From Bifidobacterium breve (GTDB lineage: Bacteria; Actinomycetota; Actinomycetes; S36-B12): 45,281 nucleotides of DNA. This document shows, piece by piece, positions 28,216-37,854 of this stretch (the first letter of the stretch is position 1; the number at the start of each line of letters is the position of its first letter). The translations under genes and the position numbers were made by a program. A model generated the notes under the pieces. It was given only the letters and a program-made list of their open reading frames with translations, searched no databases and was not told the origin of the DNA. The stretch covers positions 1 through 45,281 of the forward strand of contig CAMDKQ010000005.1 of assembly GCA_945901095.1 (NCBI GenBank), written 5' to 3'.

Positions 28216-29241
28216 ATGCGCGTTGGAGTGCTCACCGGAGGGGGAGACTGCCCGGGACTGAATGCGGTCATTCGCGCAGTGGTTCGCAGGGGTGTCGCGG
28301 AGTACGGCTATGACTTCGTTGGCTTCCGCGACGGTTGGAAGGGCCCACTCGAGGGTCTCACCGTTCCGCTCGACATCCCCGCGGTTCGGGGTATCCTCCC
28401 GCGTGGCGGGACCATCCTCGGATCGTCGCGGACGAACCCGATCAAGGTCGAGGGTGGCATTGAGCAAATCGAGCGCAACCTCGAGGACCTAGGCATCGAC
28501 GCACTCATCGCCATTGGCGGCGAGGACACCCTCGGGGTCGCGACGAAGCTCACAGAGCATGGCTTCCACGTCATTGGCGTCCCGAAGACGATCGACAACG
28601 ACCTCTCGTCCACCGACTACACGTTCGGCTTCGATACTGCGGTGACGGTTGCGAGCGAGGCCATCGACCGTCTGCACACCACAGCCGAGTCGCATCACCG
28701 CATCCTCATCTGCGAGGTCATGGGCCGCCACGCCGGATGGATTGCGCTGCACTCCGGTATGGCCGGCGGAGCCAACGGGATCCTCATCCCAGAGGTCCCA
28801 TTTGATCTCGGAGAGGTTATTGGCTGGGTTGATTCGCGGTTCAAGGCCAGCTACGCCCCGATCCTGTGCGTCGCAGAGGGCGCGCTGCCGAAGGAGGGCA
28901 GTCTCATCACGAAGGACGGGACCCTCGATGCCTTCGGCCACGTCAAGCTCTCCGGCATTGGCGAGTGGCTCGCCACCGAGATCGAGGGTCGCACCGGGCA
29001 TGAGGCCCGCACAACCGTGCTCGGTCACATCCAACGGGGTGGATCACCCACCGCCTTCGACCGGGTCCTTGCGACGAGGTTCGGCCTGAACGCGATCACC
29101 GCGGTAAAGGACCAGGCGTGGGGCACCATGGTGGCCCTGCAAGGAACCGACATTGTTCGGGTGCCGCTCGAGGCTGCTACCGGCGTACTCAAGACCGTGC
29201 CCCTTGCTCGCTATGAAGAGGCGTCGAGCTTCTTCGGCTGA
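28216..29241 (+). CDS. pfkA: ATP- or PPi-dependent 6-phosphofructokinase
   Basis: ATG 28216 after GAAGGAGAA; MRVGVLTGGGDCPGLNAVIRAVV, GGTILGSSRTNP, GGEDTLGVA, PKTIDNDLSSTDYTFGFDTA. Confidence 0.95.
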   Translation: MRVGVLTGGGDCPGLNAVIRAVVRRGVAEYGYDFVGFRDGWKGPLEGLTVPLDIPAVRGILPRGGTILGSSRTNPIKVEGGIEQIERNLEDLGIDALIAIGGEDTLGVATKLTEHGFHVIGVPKTIDNDLSSTDYTFGFDTAVTVASEAIDRLHTTAESHHRILICEVMGRHAGWIALHSGMAGGANGILIPEVPFDLGEVIGWVDSRFKASYAPILCVAEGALPKEGSLITKDGTLDAFGHVKLSGIGEWLATEIEGRTGHEARTTVLGHIQRGGSPTAFDRVLATRFGLNAITAVKDQAWGTMVALQGTDIVRVPLEAATGVLKTVPLARYEEASSFFG

Positions 29242-29260
29242 GTCATCTACCCTTAGGACC

Positions 29261-30607
29261 ATGACCGTGCCCCCCGTTGTCGCACCCGCCATCACCTGGC
29301 CGGATCTTCCCGCCCTTCAACAGCCACCATGGCCGGACGCTCAGGAGCTTGAGCGTGCGGTGACGGAACTGCGGGTCCTGCCGCCGCTCGTGTTCGCCGG
29401 CGAGTGCGATCAGCTCATGCAGCGGCTGGCGGCCGCGTCGGTCGGTCGGGCGTTCGTCCTCATGGGCGGCGATTGCGCAGAGACCTTCGAGGCCAATACC
29501 GCCGACTCGATCCGGGCGCGTCTCCAGACCGTTCTCCAGATGTCGGTCATCCTCACCTACGCTGCGTCGCTACCGGTCGTGAAGGTCGGACGGCTCGCGG
29601 GCCAGTACTTCAAGCCCCGAAGTAAGCCCATTGAGGTGCGCGACGGAGTTGAGATGACCTCGTACCTTGGCGATGCAGTGAACGCCATCACATTCGACGC
29701 GCAGCTTCGCCGGCCAGATGCCCAGCGACTCGTTCGCGCGTACCACGCCTCCGCCTCCGCATTGAACCTCGTTCGCGCCTTCACCCAGGGCGGCTACGCC
29801 GACCTTCGCCAGGTCCACGCCTGGAATCAGGATTTCGTGCGCGACTCCATCGCCGGCCAGCGCTACGAGGCGATGGCAGGAGATATTGACCGGGCCCTGT
29901 CGTTTATGCAGGCCTGCGGGGCAAACCCCGATGAGTTCCAACGCGTCGAGTTCTACGCGGCTCATGAGGCGCTCTCGATCGATTACGAACGTGCGCTCAC
30001 CCGCATTGACTCTCGCACGGGGCTGCCCTACGACGTCTCCGGCCACTTCCTATGGATCGGCGAGCGCACCCGGCAACTCGATGCTGCGCATGTGCACTTC
30101 GCCTCCCAGATCCGTAACCCCATCGGCGTCAAGGTTGGGCCCACTGCCTCGCCCGATGAAATCGTCGAACTCGCAGAGCTCCTCAATCCCGAGCGAGTAC
30201 CGGGCCGACTCACCCTCATCACACGCATGGGCGCGGGAGCTGTGCGCGATGTCCTTCCTGGCATCGTCCAAAAAGTGGATGCCTGCGGAGTCCCGGTCGT
30301 TTGGGTCTGCGACCCGATGCACGGCAATACCCGCGAGGCGACAACCGGTCACAAGACCCGACTGTTCGACGACGTCATCGACGAGGTGCTCGGCTTCTTC
30401 GAGGTGCACCGCAACCTCGGCACCTTCCCAGGCGGCATCCACATTGAGCTCACCGGCGACGATGTGACCGAGTGCGTTGGCGGAACCGGGGGAGTCCTCG
30501 AGGGAAACCTCGGTGATCGCTACGAGACCGCCTGCGATCCACGCCTGAACCGCGAGCAGAGCCTCGAGCTCGCCTTCCTCGTCGCCGACATGCTCATCAA
30601 GCGGTAG
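29261..30607 (+). CDS. aroG: Class II 3-deoxy-7-phosphoheptulonate (DAHP) synthase
   Basis: GGDCAETFEANTADSIRARLQTVLQMS, GRLAGQYFKPRSKP, WVCDPMHGNT, GGIHIELTGDDVTECVGG. Confidence 0.96.
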   Translation: MTVPPVVAPAITWPDLPALQQPPWPDAQELERAVTELRVLPPLVFAGECDQLMQRLAAASVGRAFVLMGGDCAETFEANTADSIRARLQTVLQMSVILTYAASLPVVKVGRLAGQYFKPRSKPIEVRDGVEMTSYLGDAVNAITFDAQLRRPDAQRLVRAYHASASALNLVRAFTQGGYADLRQVHAWNQDFVRDSIAGQRYEAMAGDIDRALSFMQACGANPDEFQRVEFYAAHEALSIDYERALTRIDSRTGLPYDVSGHFLWIGERTRQLDAAHVHFASQIRNPIGVKVGPTASPDEIVELAELLNPERVPGRLTLITRMGAGAVRDVLPGIVQKVDACGVPVVWVCDPMHGNTREATTGHKTRLFDDVIDEVLGFFEVHRNLGTFPGGIHIELTGDDVTECVGGTGGVLEGNLGDRYETACDPRLNREQSLELAFLVADMLIKR

Positions 30608-30628
30608 GTACCGGCCCTGCTGTACTCG

Positions 30629-31138
30629 GTGTTCCGCGTCCCCGGCGGGGAACTCACCGTTGTCTGCAGTCCGCAGCAGATCGGTGATCGCGGCGAGCAG
30701 GAATACGGCGCGGTCATCGCCGCGACCTACCGCGGTCTCGACGATGCGACGAGCCGGCTCGATCTTTTGGAGCAGCCCAGCCGGGCCGACCTTGGGCCGG
30801 TGGCCGAGGTTATCGCGAGGTACCTTGACCAAGACCTCACCGCCTTGGATTCGGTGTCGGTGTGCCAACGGGGCGGGCCGTTTCAGCAGCAAACGTGGAA
30901 CGCGATGCGCACCATCAGACCGGGCAGTATCGACTCCTACGGCGGACTCGCCCGGCGAGCAGGCCGGCCCCGTGCGGCGCGTGCGGTTGGCACAGCGTGT
31001 TCATCGAACCTCGTCGCACTCTTTGTCCCCTGCCACCGGGTGGTAGCAGCGAACAGCATTGGTGGCTACGGGTACGGCCTTGATGTGAAACGGGCGCTGC
31101 TCGTCCATGAGGACGCCGATCCAGATCAGCCGAGGTAG
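30629..31138 (+). CDS. Methylated-DNA--[protein]-cysteine S-methyltransferase family protein
   Basis: Active site FVPCHRVVAANSIGGYGYGLDVKRALLVHE; N-terminal region RG-PFQQQTWNAMRTI. Confidence 0.88.
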   Translation: MFRVPGGELTVVCSPQQIGDRGEQEYGAVIAATYRGLDDATSRLDLLEQPSRADLGPVAEVIARYLDQDLTALDSVSVCQRGGPFQQQTWNAMRTIRPGSIDSYGGLARRAGRPRAARAVGTACSSNLVALFVPCHRVVAANSIGGYGYGLDVKRALLVHEDADPDQPR

Positions 31139-32532
31139 CCGGCGAGCCGCTCGATCGTGCCGTCGATGTCGGTAGTCGTGGTTCTCGGATTGATGATGCA
31201 CAGGCGCAGCACAGTGCGCCCCGAGAGCACGGTACTCGTCACTGCGGCGAATCCATCGGCGGTCAGGCGCGCGGCCGCACGGGCGTGCTCGGCATCGGAG
31301 GCGCTCGGGCTCGCGAAGGTGATGATGCCGAGTTGGGCCGGGGTGACGATCTGCAGCCGATGATCGACCTCGATCACCTGCTGCGCATACTCGGCAAGTC
31401 CGATGCCCCGATCGATCGCCCTTCCGAGGGTCTGGAGACCGTACGCGCGCAAAGTGAGCCAGAGCTTGATGCCGCGGCCGCGGCGGGTGAGCTCAAGGCT
31501 GCGATTGTGCATGTCGACCGCGCTGCCCGTGACGTCGGCAAGGTACTCGGGGTACATCGCGAAGGTCTGCTCGAGTGCGCCCGGCTCGCGGACGAACAGG
31601 CAGGCGATGTCATAGGGCTGGAACAACCACTTGTGCGGATCGACGACGAAGGAATCGGCGCGGTCCAGTCCGGGCATGACGGCCCGACCCCGGTCGCACA
31701 GTGCTGCCGGCCCACCGTACGCGCCATCGACATGGAGCCAGATCCCATGCTCGGTGCAGATATCCGCGATGGCAGGGAGGTCGTCGACGGCGCCGGTGTT
31801 CGTGGTGCCGACCGTTGCTACGACCATAAGCGGCCGCAATCCGCGCGTGAGGTCGGCGGTGATCGATGCTTGCAGGGCTTCGGGGCAAAGCCTGAATCGA
31901 GCATCAGACTCAAGGACGCGAATGGCGACAGCGGGCTGGCCCATGGCGAGTAGGCCGCGCTTGATCGATGCGTGGGTCTGGTCGGTCAGGTAGATCACGC
32001 CCTCGCCCCGTAGGTGCCGAGCGGTGAGGGCGCCGGTGATATTCGCCATTGACCCGCCGGAGAGGAGCACTCCCTCACACGAGGGTGCGAGTCCGATCGC
32101 GTCACGCAGCCACTCGCAGGCGATGATCTCGACCGCGGTAGGTCCCGACCCGCCGCCCCAGGACGACGCGACCGACTGCATTCCGGTGGCGAGCCACTCC
32201 CCGAGGACAGCAGGGTAGGAGGATGGACCCGGCACCCGGGCGAAGTATCGGGGGTGGTCGCCGTGCTGCTGGTTCTTCAGAGCGACCTCGGCAAGGAGTT
32301 CGAGATCGTCGTCGAGTGCGGACGGAGCGATCGGTGTGGATCCACCGAGAAGGGCGAACAGGCTGGCCGGATCGGTCTCGGTGATCGCGCGTTCATCGCC
32401 GATGGAGACGGTGTGGTCGATCACTCGATCGACGATCCAGTAGCCGAGACGACGCATCGTCTCGGGGTCGATTGCAAGGATGTCGCTCGGGATATCGAGC
32501 GCGTTCCTCGTCCCCTCATTCATGGGTGCCAT
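31126..32532 (-). CDS. PLP-dependent group II amino acid decarboxylase
   Basis: LLSGGSMANITGALTARH, VDGAYGGPAALC, SFVVDPHKWLFQPYDIACLFV (PLP-lysine motif). Confidence 0.92.
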   Translation of the reverse strand: MAPMNEGTRNALDIPSDILAIDPETMRRLGYWIVDRVIDHTVSIGDERAITETDPASLFALLGGSTPIAPSALDDDLELLAEVALKNQQHGDHPRYFARVPGPSSYPAVLGEWLATGMQSVASSWGGGSGPTAVEIIACEWLRDAIGLAPSCEGVLLSGGSMANITGALTARHLRGEGVIYLTDQTHASIKRGLLAMGQPAVAIRVLESDARFRLCPEALQASITADLTRGLRPLMVVATVGTTNTGAVDDLPAIADICTEHGIWLHVDGAYGGPAALCDRGRAVMPGLDRADSFVVDPHKWLFQPYDIACLFVREPGALEQTFAMYPEYLADVTGSAVDMHNRSLELTRRGRGIKLWLTLRAYGLQTLGRAIDRGIGLAEYAQQVIEVDHRLQIVTPAQLGIITFASPSASDAEHARAAARLTADGFAAVTSTVLSGRTVLRLCIINPRTTTTDIDGTIERLAGYLG

Positions 32533-32554
32533 GCTGCATCTCCCTCGATAGTGA

Positions 32555-33739
32555 TCAGACGATGTTTCGCTCGGCCCGCAGGGCGCCGCCTGCGAACCTG
32601 CCCGCAGTGAACGGACTCACGTCAACGCTGGGCTCGCGGCGCAAGTAAAGATCGCGGAGCACCTCGCCCACGGCGGGCCCCTGGAGGAATCCATGCCCGG
32701 AGAACCCCGTTGCGTACAGGAATCGATCGATGCTCGCGTCCTCGCCAATCAGGGCATTGTTGTCGGGCGTGACCTCATACAAGCCGGACCAGCGGTGCGC
32801 GATGCCGACTTCGAGCAGGCTTGGGCAACGTCGTTCCATAGCCTCGGCGAGATCGGGCATCCAGTCCTCGCTGAACTCAAGGGCAAACCCGTGCGTCTCC
32901 TTGGCGTACGACATCCCCAGGAGCACGCCTGGGCCTTCACGGTGGAGGTAGAAGGTTGTAGCGGCATCGATGGTCATCGGCATGCTAGATGGGAGGAGTG
33001 AGGTGAGCGAGTTGCTGAGTGGCTCGGTGATGAGGATCTGCCGCCGGAGCGGCTCGACGGGGAGGGTGACGCCTGCCATGGCACCGACCTCCTTCGACCA
33101 TGCCCCTGCAGTGCACACGACCGCGCCTGTGCGGACCGGGCCAGCGCTCGTTTGCACCGCGACAATATTCGTGCCCTCGATGTCGATGCCCTCGACCGAA
33201 ACCCCGGTTCGCAGGATCGCACCGTGTCGGCGGGCGCCGGCCGCGTAGCCATGTACGACCGATTCGGGGCTGCAGTGGCCGTCGCGCGAGTGGAAGGTTG
33301 CTGCCAGTACATCGTCGACGACGATGCCTGGAGCGAGTTCGCTGGCCTCGCGCGAGGTGAGGAAGCGGCTATCGATTCCCATCTCTTGCTGGAGGCTGAC
33401 CGATTCCTCGTATGCAGCGAGATCACCTGGATCCGTGATGACGAACAGGTAGCCGACCTGGTGGAGGTCAATCGCCCAGCCCGGACGCTCGTGGAACTGC
33501 TCGAATGCCGCGAGACCGCGGGCACCGAGCGCGATGTTCACCGGATCTGAGAACTGGGCCCTGATCCCACCTGCTGCCTTCGAGGTCGAGCCGCTTGCGA
33601 GCCCGCCACGCTCGAGCAGAAGCACATCACGCACGCCGGCCTCAGCGAGGTGAAATGCGGTGCTCGTACCCATGATCCCGCCACCGATCACGACGACGCT
33701 GGCGCTTGCGGGAAATTGCGAGCCGGATGCGGTGGTCAT
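32555..33739 (-). CDS. FAD-dependent oxidoreductase (DAO / sarcosine-pipecolate oxidase-like)
   Basis: VVVIGGGIMGTSTAFHLAEAGVRDVLLLERGGLASGSTSKAAGGIR; C-terminal YATGFSGHGFLQGPAVGEVL. Confidence 0.92.
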   Translation of the reverse strand: MTTASGSQFPASASVVVIGGGIMGTSTAFHLAEAGVRDVLLLERGGLASGSTSKAAGGIRAQFSDPVNIALGARGLAAFEQFHERPGWAIDLHQVGYLFVITDPGDLAAYEESVSLQQEMGIDSRFLTSREASELAPGIVVDDVLAATFHSRDGHCSPESVVHGYAAGARRHGAILRTGVSVEGIDIEGTNIVAVQTSAGPVRTGAVVCTAGAWSKEVGAMAGVTLPVEPLRRQILITEPLSNSLTSLLPSSMPMTIDAATTFYLHREGPGVLLGMSYAKETHGFALEFSEDWMPDLAEAMERRCPSLLEVGIAHRWSGLYEVTPDNNALIGEDASIDRFLYATGFSGHGFLQGPAVGEVLRDLYLRREPSVDVSPFTAGRFAGGALRAERNIV

Positions 33740-35244
33740 CCGAAGTTAACCCCCTGTGCCAGGGGAAGACTCGTCGAGTAGTTGATGGTGTTCGTAGCCC
33801 GACGCATGTAGGCGCGCCAAGAGTCTGATCCAGATTCGCGACCGCCGCCGGTTGATTTCTCCCCGCCAAAGGCTCCGCCGATCTCGGCACCTGATGTGCC
33901 GATGTTCACGTTGACGATGCCGCAATCAGATCCCGAGGCAGACATGAACTCCTCTGCCTCCCGCTGGTTGAGCGTGAAGATGCTTGATGACAGTCCCTGG
34001 GGGACGTCGTTGTGCATGGCGATTGCCTCGCCCATCGTGGAGTAGGTCATGACATACAGCAGTGGCGCGAAGGTCTCCTCGCGGACGACTGCAGTCTGCC
34101 GGGGCATCCGCATGAGGGCCGGCCGAACGTAGACCCCGTCCGAACCGGCATCGATGCGCTCGCCGCCGACGATGAGTGTTCCGCCATCGGCGAGCGCACG
34201 GGCGATCGACTCCTCCATGCGGGCATAGGCGGCAGGGTTGATGAGGGGACCAACGAGCGTGCCCGCCTCGAACGGGTCGCCGACGGCCAGGCCCCGGTAG
34301 GCGGTCTCAATACCGCCAATGAGCTCGTCGGCGAGGGACTCGTGGACGATGACGCGTCGCATCGTCGTGCACCGCTGGCCCGCTGTGCCCGCTGCGGCGA
34401 AGACGATGCCTCGAACCGCAAGGTCGAGATCGGCCGAGGGGGCCACGATCGCGGCATTGTTGCCTCCGAGTTCGAGCAGGGTGCTGCCGAAGCGTGCAGC
34501 AACGCGTGGGGCGATCTCTGCACCCATCCGCTCCGAGCCCGTCGCGCTCACAAGGGCGACACGCGGGTCGTCGATGAGGGCCGCGGCGGATGAGCGGTCA
34601 GCGATGACGACCTGATGCACGTGGGCTGGAGCACCCGTCTGCGCAATTGCCCGATCAAGGAGCGCCGAGCAGGCGAGCGAGGTTAGGGGTGTCAGTTCGG
34701 AGGGCTTCCAAATAACGCTGTCGCCGCACACGAGGGCGATCGCCGTGTTCCAGGACCAGACTGCGGCGGGAAAGTTGAAGGCTGAGATCACGGTCACGAC
34801 ACCGCGTGGATGCCACGTCTCCATGAGCCGGTGGCCGAGCCGCTCCGACGGCATCGTGCGGCCGTCCAGCTGGCGGGATAGCCCGACCGCGAAGTCGCAG
34901 ACGTCGATCATCTCTTGGATCTCTCCGAGAGCCTCAGACCGAATTTTCCCGACCTCGACGGTCACGAGATCAGCGAGATCCTCCTTGTGGTCCTCGAGAA
35001 GCCGGCCGAGAGCCTTGACGAGGGCGCCGCGTTGCGGCGCGGGGACCGATCGCCACAGAGTGAACGCTGCATGCGCGCGGGCAACCACCTCGTCGACATC
35101 GGTCACGCTCGCCGTTGCGAGGCCGAAGAACTCCTGGCCGGTGATGGGGGAGCGCGCGTGCAATCCATCGCCAGTCGGAATCTGCACGAGGCAGGCATCG
35201 AGGGTTCGTCGGGCAATGGTCTCGAGGTCTTCGTTGGATCGCAT
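33736..35244 (-). CDS. Aldehyde dehydrogenase, ALDH7/piperideine-6-carboxylate dehydrogenase-like
   Basis: ATG 35244; FNFPAAVWSWNTAIALVCGDSVIWKPSELTPL, ELGGNNAAIV, GQRCTTMRR, GTSGAEIGGAFGGEKSTGGGRESGSDSWRAYMRRAT. Confidence 0.9.
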   Translation of the reverse strand: MRSNEDLETIARRTLDACLVQIPTGDGLHARSPITGQEFFGLATASVTDVDEVVARAHAAFTLWRSVPAPQRGALVKALGRLLEDHKEDLADLVTVEVGKIRSEALGEIQEMIDVCDFAVGLSRQLDGRTMPSERLGHRLMETWHPRGVVTVISAFNFPAAVWSWNTAIALVCGDSVIWKPSELTPLTSLACSALLDRAIAQTGAPAHVHQVVIADRSSAAALIDDPRVALVSATGSERMGAEIAPRVAARFGSTLLELGGNNAAIVAPSADLDLAVRGIVFAAAGTAGQRCTTMRRVIVHESLADELIGGIETAYRGLAVGDPFEAGTLVGPLINPAAYARMEESIARALADGGTLIVGGERIDAGSDGVYVRPALMRMPRQTAVVREETFAPLLYVMTYSTMGEAIAMHNDVPQGLSSSIFTLNQREAEEFMSASGSDCGIVNVNIGTSGAEIGGAFGGEKSTGGGRESGSDSWRAYMRRATNTINYSTSLPLAQGVNFG

Positions 35245-35299
35245 GCAGGAAGTCTGCCCGGTTCTTGGATTGAGGGTGCGAGGTGCCCTCTCGGTTGGT

Positions 35300-37201
35300 C
35301 TAGATGATGCGGATCGTGACCGCGCTGCCCTTGGGAATCTGCGTGCCGGCCACCGGATCCTGCGAGTAGACGCGATTGAGTGGAGTCGCCTCGGCTTCGA
35401 CAACCCTCGCCTTGAGACCAAGGCGCTTGAGCTCATTGATGGCCTTACTCTTTGGAGAGTCGATGAGGTTGGGAACGGTGACAGGCGGGGGGCCCTTCGA
35501 GGTGACGAGCGACACCCGGCTCCCCGAGTTGACGACGGTACCGGCCTTCGGGGACATCGTGATGACATCACCCTTGGCGACCGTCTCAGAGAACTTCGCA
35601 TCCGTGACGATGGTGAGTCCGAGTCCCGACAGGGTCTTCTTCGCCCCGCCCACCTTTCGCCCGACGACATTAGGGAGCGGCACCGGCTTGGCGCCCTTCG
35701 ACACGATGAGGTTGACGACGGTGTCGCGCTTCGCGTCGGTTCCGATCTTGGGATCGGTCTGGGTCACCTTGCCGGCGGCCACGGTGTCATCGAACGTCTC
35801 CTTAGATGAGCCCACCGCGAGGCCTGCACCGGTGATCTCAGCGGCAGCATCTGCCGCAGATAGCCCGCGCACGTCCGGAATTGTGAATCGCTCCGGGCCG
35901 CGGGAGATGACGACACCGACCGTCCCTTGTTCGCGGACGTCGAAGCCGGCGGCAGGGTCGCTTGCGAGGATGAGGTCCGCGGGTACCTCCTCGCTGTAGG
36001 CCGTGTCAGTGACAATGAGGCTGAGTCCAGCCGCCGCAAGAACCTGCTCGGCCTCGGCCTGCGTGAATCCGACAATGCTCGGGGTCGGCACGGACGCGGC
36101 TCTTCCGACCGCAAGGTACCAACCGGCGAATGCAGCGATCGCGACCGTGAGAGCAACGAGGCCGACGACCGTCAGCCGTTTGCGCCGGTGAGGGCGTTCC
36201 TGGGGAAGGGGTCCCGAGGCCCGACTGGCTGGCACGGGCGGCTGCTTGCGAGTGCCTCCTGCCGGGGGAGCCTTGCGCCTGCGGGCCGCACCACCGGCCG
36301 CTGCCGTCGAATCGACGACGAGAGTGGCGCGCGAGTCGGTGAACGGCCGTGCTGGTGGCAGTAACGTCCGGACCCGGCGAACATCGGCGAGGAAGTCGAT
36401 TGCGCGCTGGTACCGCAGTTTCGGATCGCGTCGGGTCGCGGTCACGACGAGGGCATCGATCTCGGGAGGGATCCCTGACCGACTTCTTGATGGCGCGGGA
36501 ACGTCACTGTTCACGTGCTGGTACGCCACTGCGAGAGGGCTATCACCGTCGTGCGGGACGTCGCCGGTCACCATCTCGTACAGGAGGATCCCGGCGGCGT
36601 AGACGTCGGACCGGCCATCGGCGTCGCCGTGTTCCACTTGTTCCGGCGACAGGTAAGCAACTGTCCCGATGATGAGTCCGGAGGTGGCGATCGAGTTATT
36701 CGACGAGAGCGCTCGCGCGAGGCCGAAGTCAGCGACCTTTACCCGGCCATCGTCCGAGATGAGGACATTCTCCGGCTTGATATCGCGGTGGACGAATCCC
36801 GCGGCATGGGCTGCTGCGAGACCCTCGAGAACCGGCTCGAGCATGACGAGCGCCTGCTCGCCGGACAGCGGCCCGAACTGGTGGAGCACATCGCGGAGGT
36901 TTCGGCCGGGGACGTATTCCATGGCGAGATAGATGAGCCCCGCGGCGGTGCCCTGGTCGTAGACGGCGACAACATGGGGGTGGGTGAGGCGCGCCGCCGA
37001 CTTCGCCTCCCGATGGAACCGCGCGACGAAGTCTGGGTCCTCGGCGAGGTGGCGATGCATGACCTTCAGCGCAACTGTTCGATCGAGGCGAAGGTCAAGG
37101 GCCTGATAAACGGTAGCCATGCCACCCCTAGCAAGGAGCGCGAGCACCTGATAACGCCCGTCGATCGTCTGACCGACGAGTGCCTCCTGCGCAGACGCCA
37201 C
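35300..37201 (-). CDS. Ser/Thr protein kinase with four extracellular PASTA repeats (PknB-like)
   Basis: GRYQVLALLARGGMATVYQALDLRLDRTVALKVM, HRDIKPENVLISDDGRVKVADFGLARA, one TM helix, four PASTA units. GTG start 37201 or 37204. Confidence 0.95.
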   Translation of the reverse strand: MASAQEALVGQTIDGRYQVLALLARGGMATVYQALDLRLDRTVALKVMHRHLAEDPDFVARFHREAKSAARLTHPHVVAVYDQGTAAGLIYLAMEYVPGRNLRDVLHQFGPLSGEQALVMLEPVLEGLAAAHAAGFVHRDIKPENVLISDDGRVKVADFGLARALSSNNSIATSGLIIGTVAYLSPEQVEHGDADGRSDVYAAGILLYEMVTGDVPHDGDSPLAVAYQHVNSDVPAPSRSRSGIPPEIDALVVTATRRDPKLRYQRAIDFLADVRRVRTLLPPARPFTDSRATLVVDSTAAAGGAARRRKAPPAGGTRKQPPVPASRASGPLPQERPHRRKRLTVVGLVALTVAIAAFAGWYLAVGRAASVPTPSIVGFTQAEAEQVLAAAGLSLIVTDTAYSEEVPADLILASDPAAGFDVREQGTVGVVISRGPERFTIPDVRGLSAADAAAEITGAGLAVGSSKETFDDTVAAGKVTQTDPKIGTDAKRDTVVNLIVSKGAKPVPLPNVVGRKVGGAKKTLSGLGLTIVTDAKFSETVAKGDVITMSPKAGTVVNSGSRVSLVTSKGPPPVTVPNLIDSPKSKAINELKRLGLKARVVEAEATPLNRVYSQDPVAGTQIPKGSAVTIRII

Positions 37202-37214
37202 CACTCTGGTGATC

Positions 37215-37838
37215 TTAGGTCGCAGGTACGCCCGCGGGCGGCTGCCACGCACGGGAGACTGCTGCCAAGCGTTCCTCGAAGGCCGCGACTGCTGTGGCGA
37301 GCCTGGTTTCGTCGTCGCCGTAGAGCTCGGTGACTCCGATTCCAGCGGGAGCGAGGGAGTCGTGAATGAACAGCCCGATACGCGCATCGACGAGTGCCCG
37401 GTACTCGGGCCCATCGCGCTGACCCGGGTCCGGGACCCATGGAATGTCGGTGCGGCACCACAGGAGCAGGTCATAACTGCTCGTGTGCTGCACGGCGTCT
37501 GCGAGCAGTGAGTCGTCGCTGTAGTACACGTCTGAATACAAGGCGGTCATGACAGGTGCCGGATCGCCGATGACAAGGTGCGCATGGTTGGCTGATGAGC
37601 GAATCATCGCGTCCATGACCGACTCCTCTCGGGCGATCTGATCGAGCATCACCTGCCGCTGCTCGTCGCGCCGCGGCACCCGGCCCCGATTCGCGACGAA
37701 CTCGCGGAGCACCTCGCTCGCAACCGACCCCGACAGGCGCTTGGCGAGCATTGCTGCGATCGTTGACTTGCCGGTGCATTCCCCGCCGATGAGGCCGATC
37801 CGTGTCGGTTCCAGCGAAGGGGTGTCGAGCGAGTGCAT
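37215..37838 (-). CDS. NadR-like AAA nucleotide/nicotinamide riboside kinase
   Basis: ATG 37838 (MHSLDTPSLEPTRIGLIGGECTGKSTIAAMLAKRL); LLLWCRTDIPWVPDPGQRDGPEYR. Confidence 0.83.
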   Translation of the reverse strand: MHSLDTPSLEPTRIGLIGGECTGKSTIAAMLAKRLSGSVASEVLREFVANRGRVPRRDEQRQVMLDQIAREESVMDAMIRSSANHAHLVIGDPAPVMTALYSDVYYSDDSLLADAVQHTSSYDLLLWCRTDIPWVPDPGQRDGPEYRALVDARIGLFIHDSLAPAGIGVTELYGDDETRLATAVAAFEERLAAVSRAWQPPAGVPAT

Positions 37839-37854
37839 ACGAGAGGATATCGAG

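Noticed and set aside
28036-28467. N-terminal extension of the 644-aa glpK ORF
   Set aside because: It runs into the divergent pfkA coding region; FGGY homology begins at MPRFVLAIDAGTT (28035).
35300-36120. Tandem DNA repeat in the kinase gene
   Set aside because: The periodicity is explained by four diverged PASTA protein domains, not by a nucleotide repeat.
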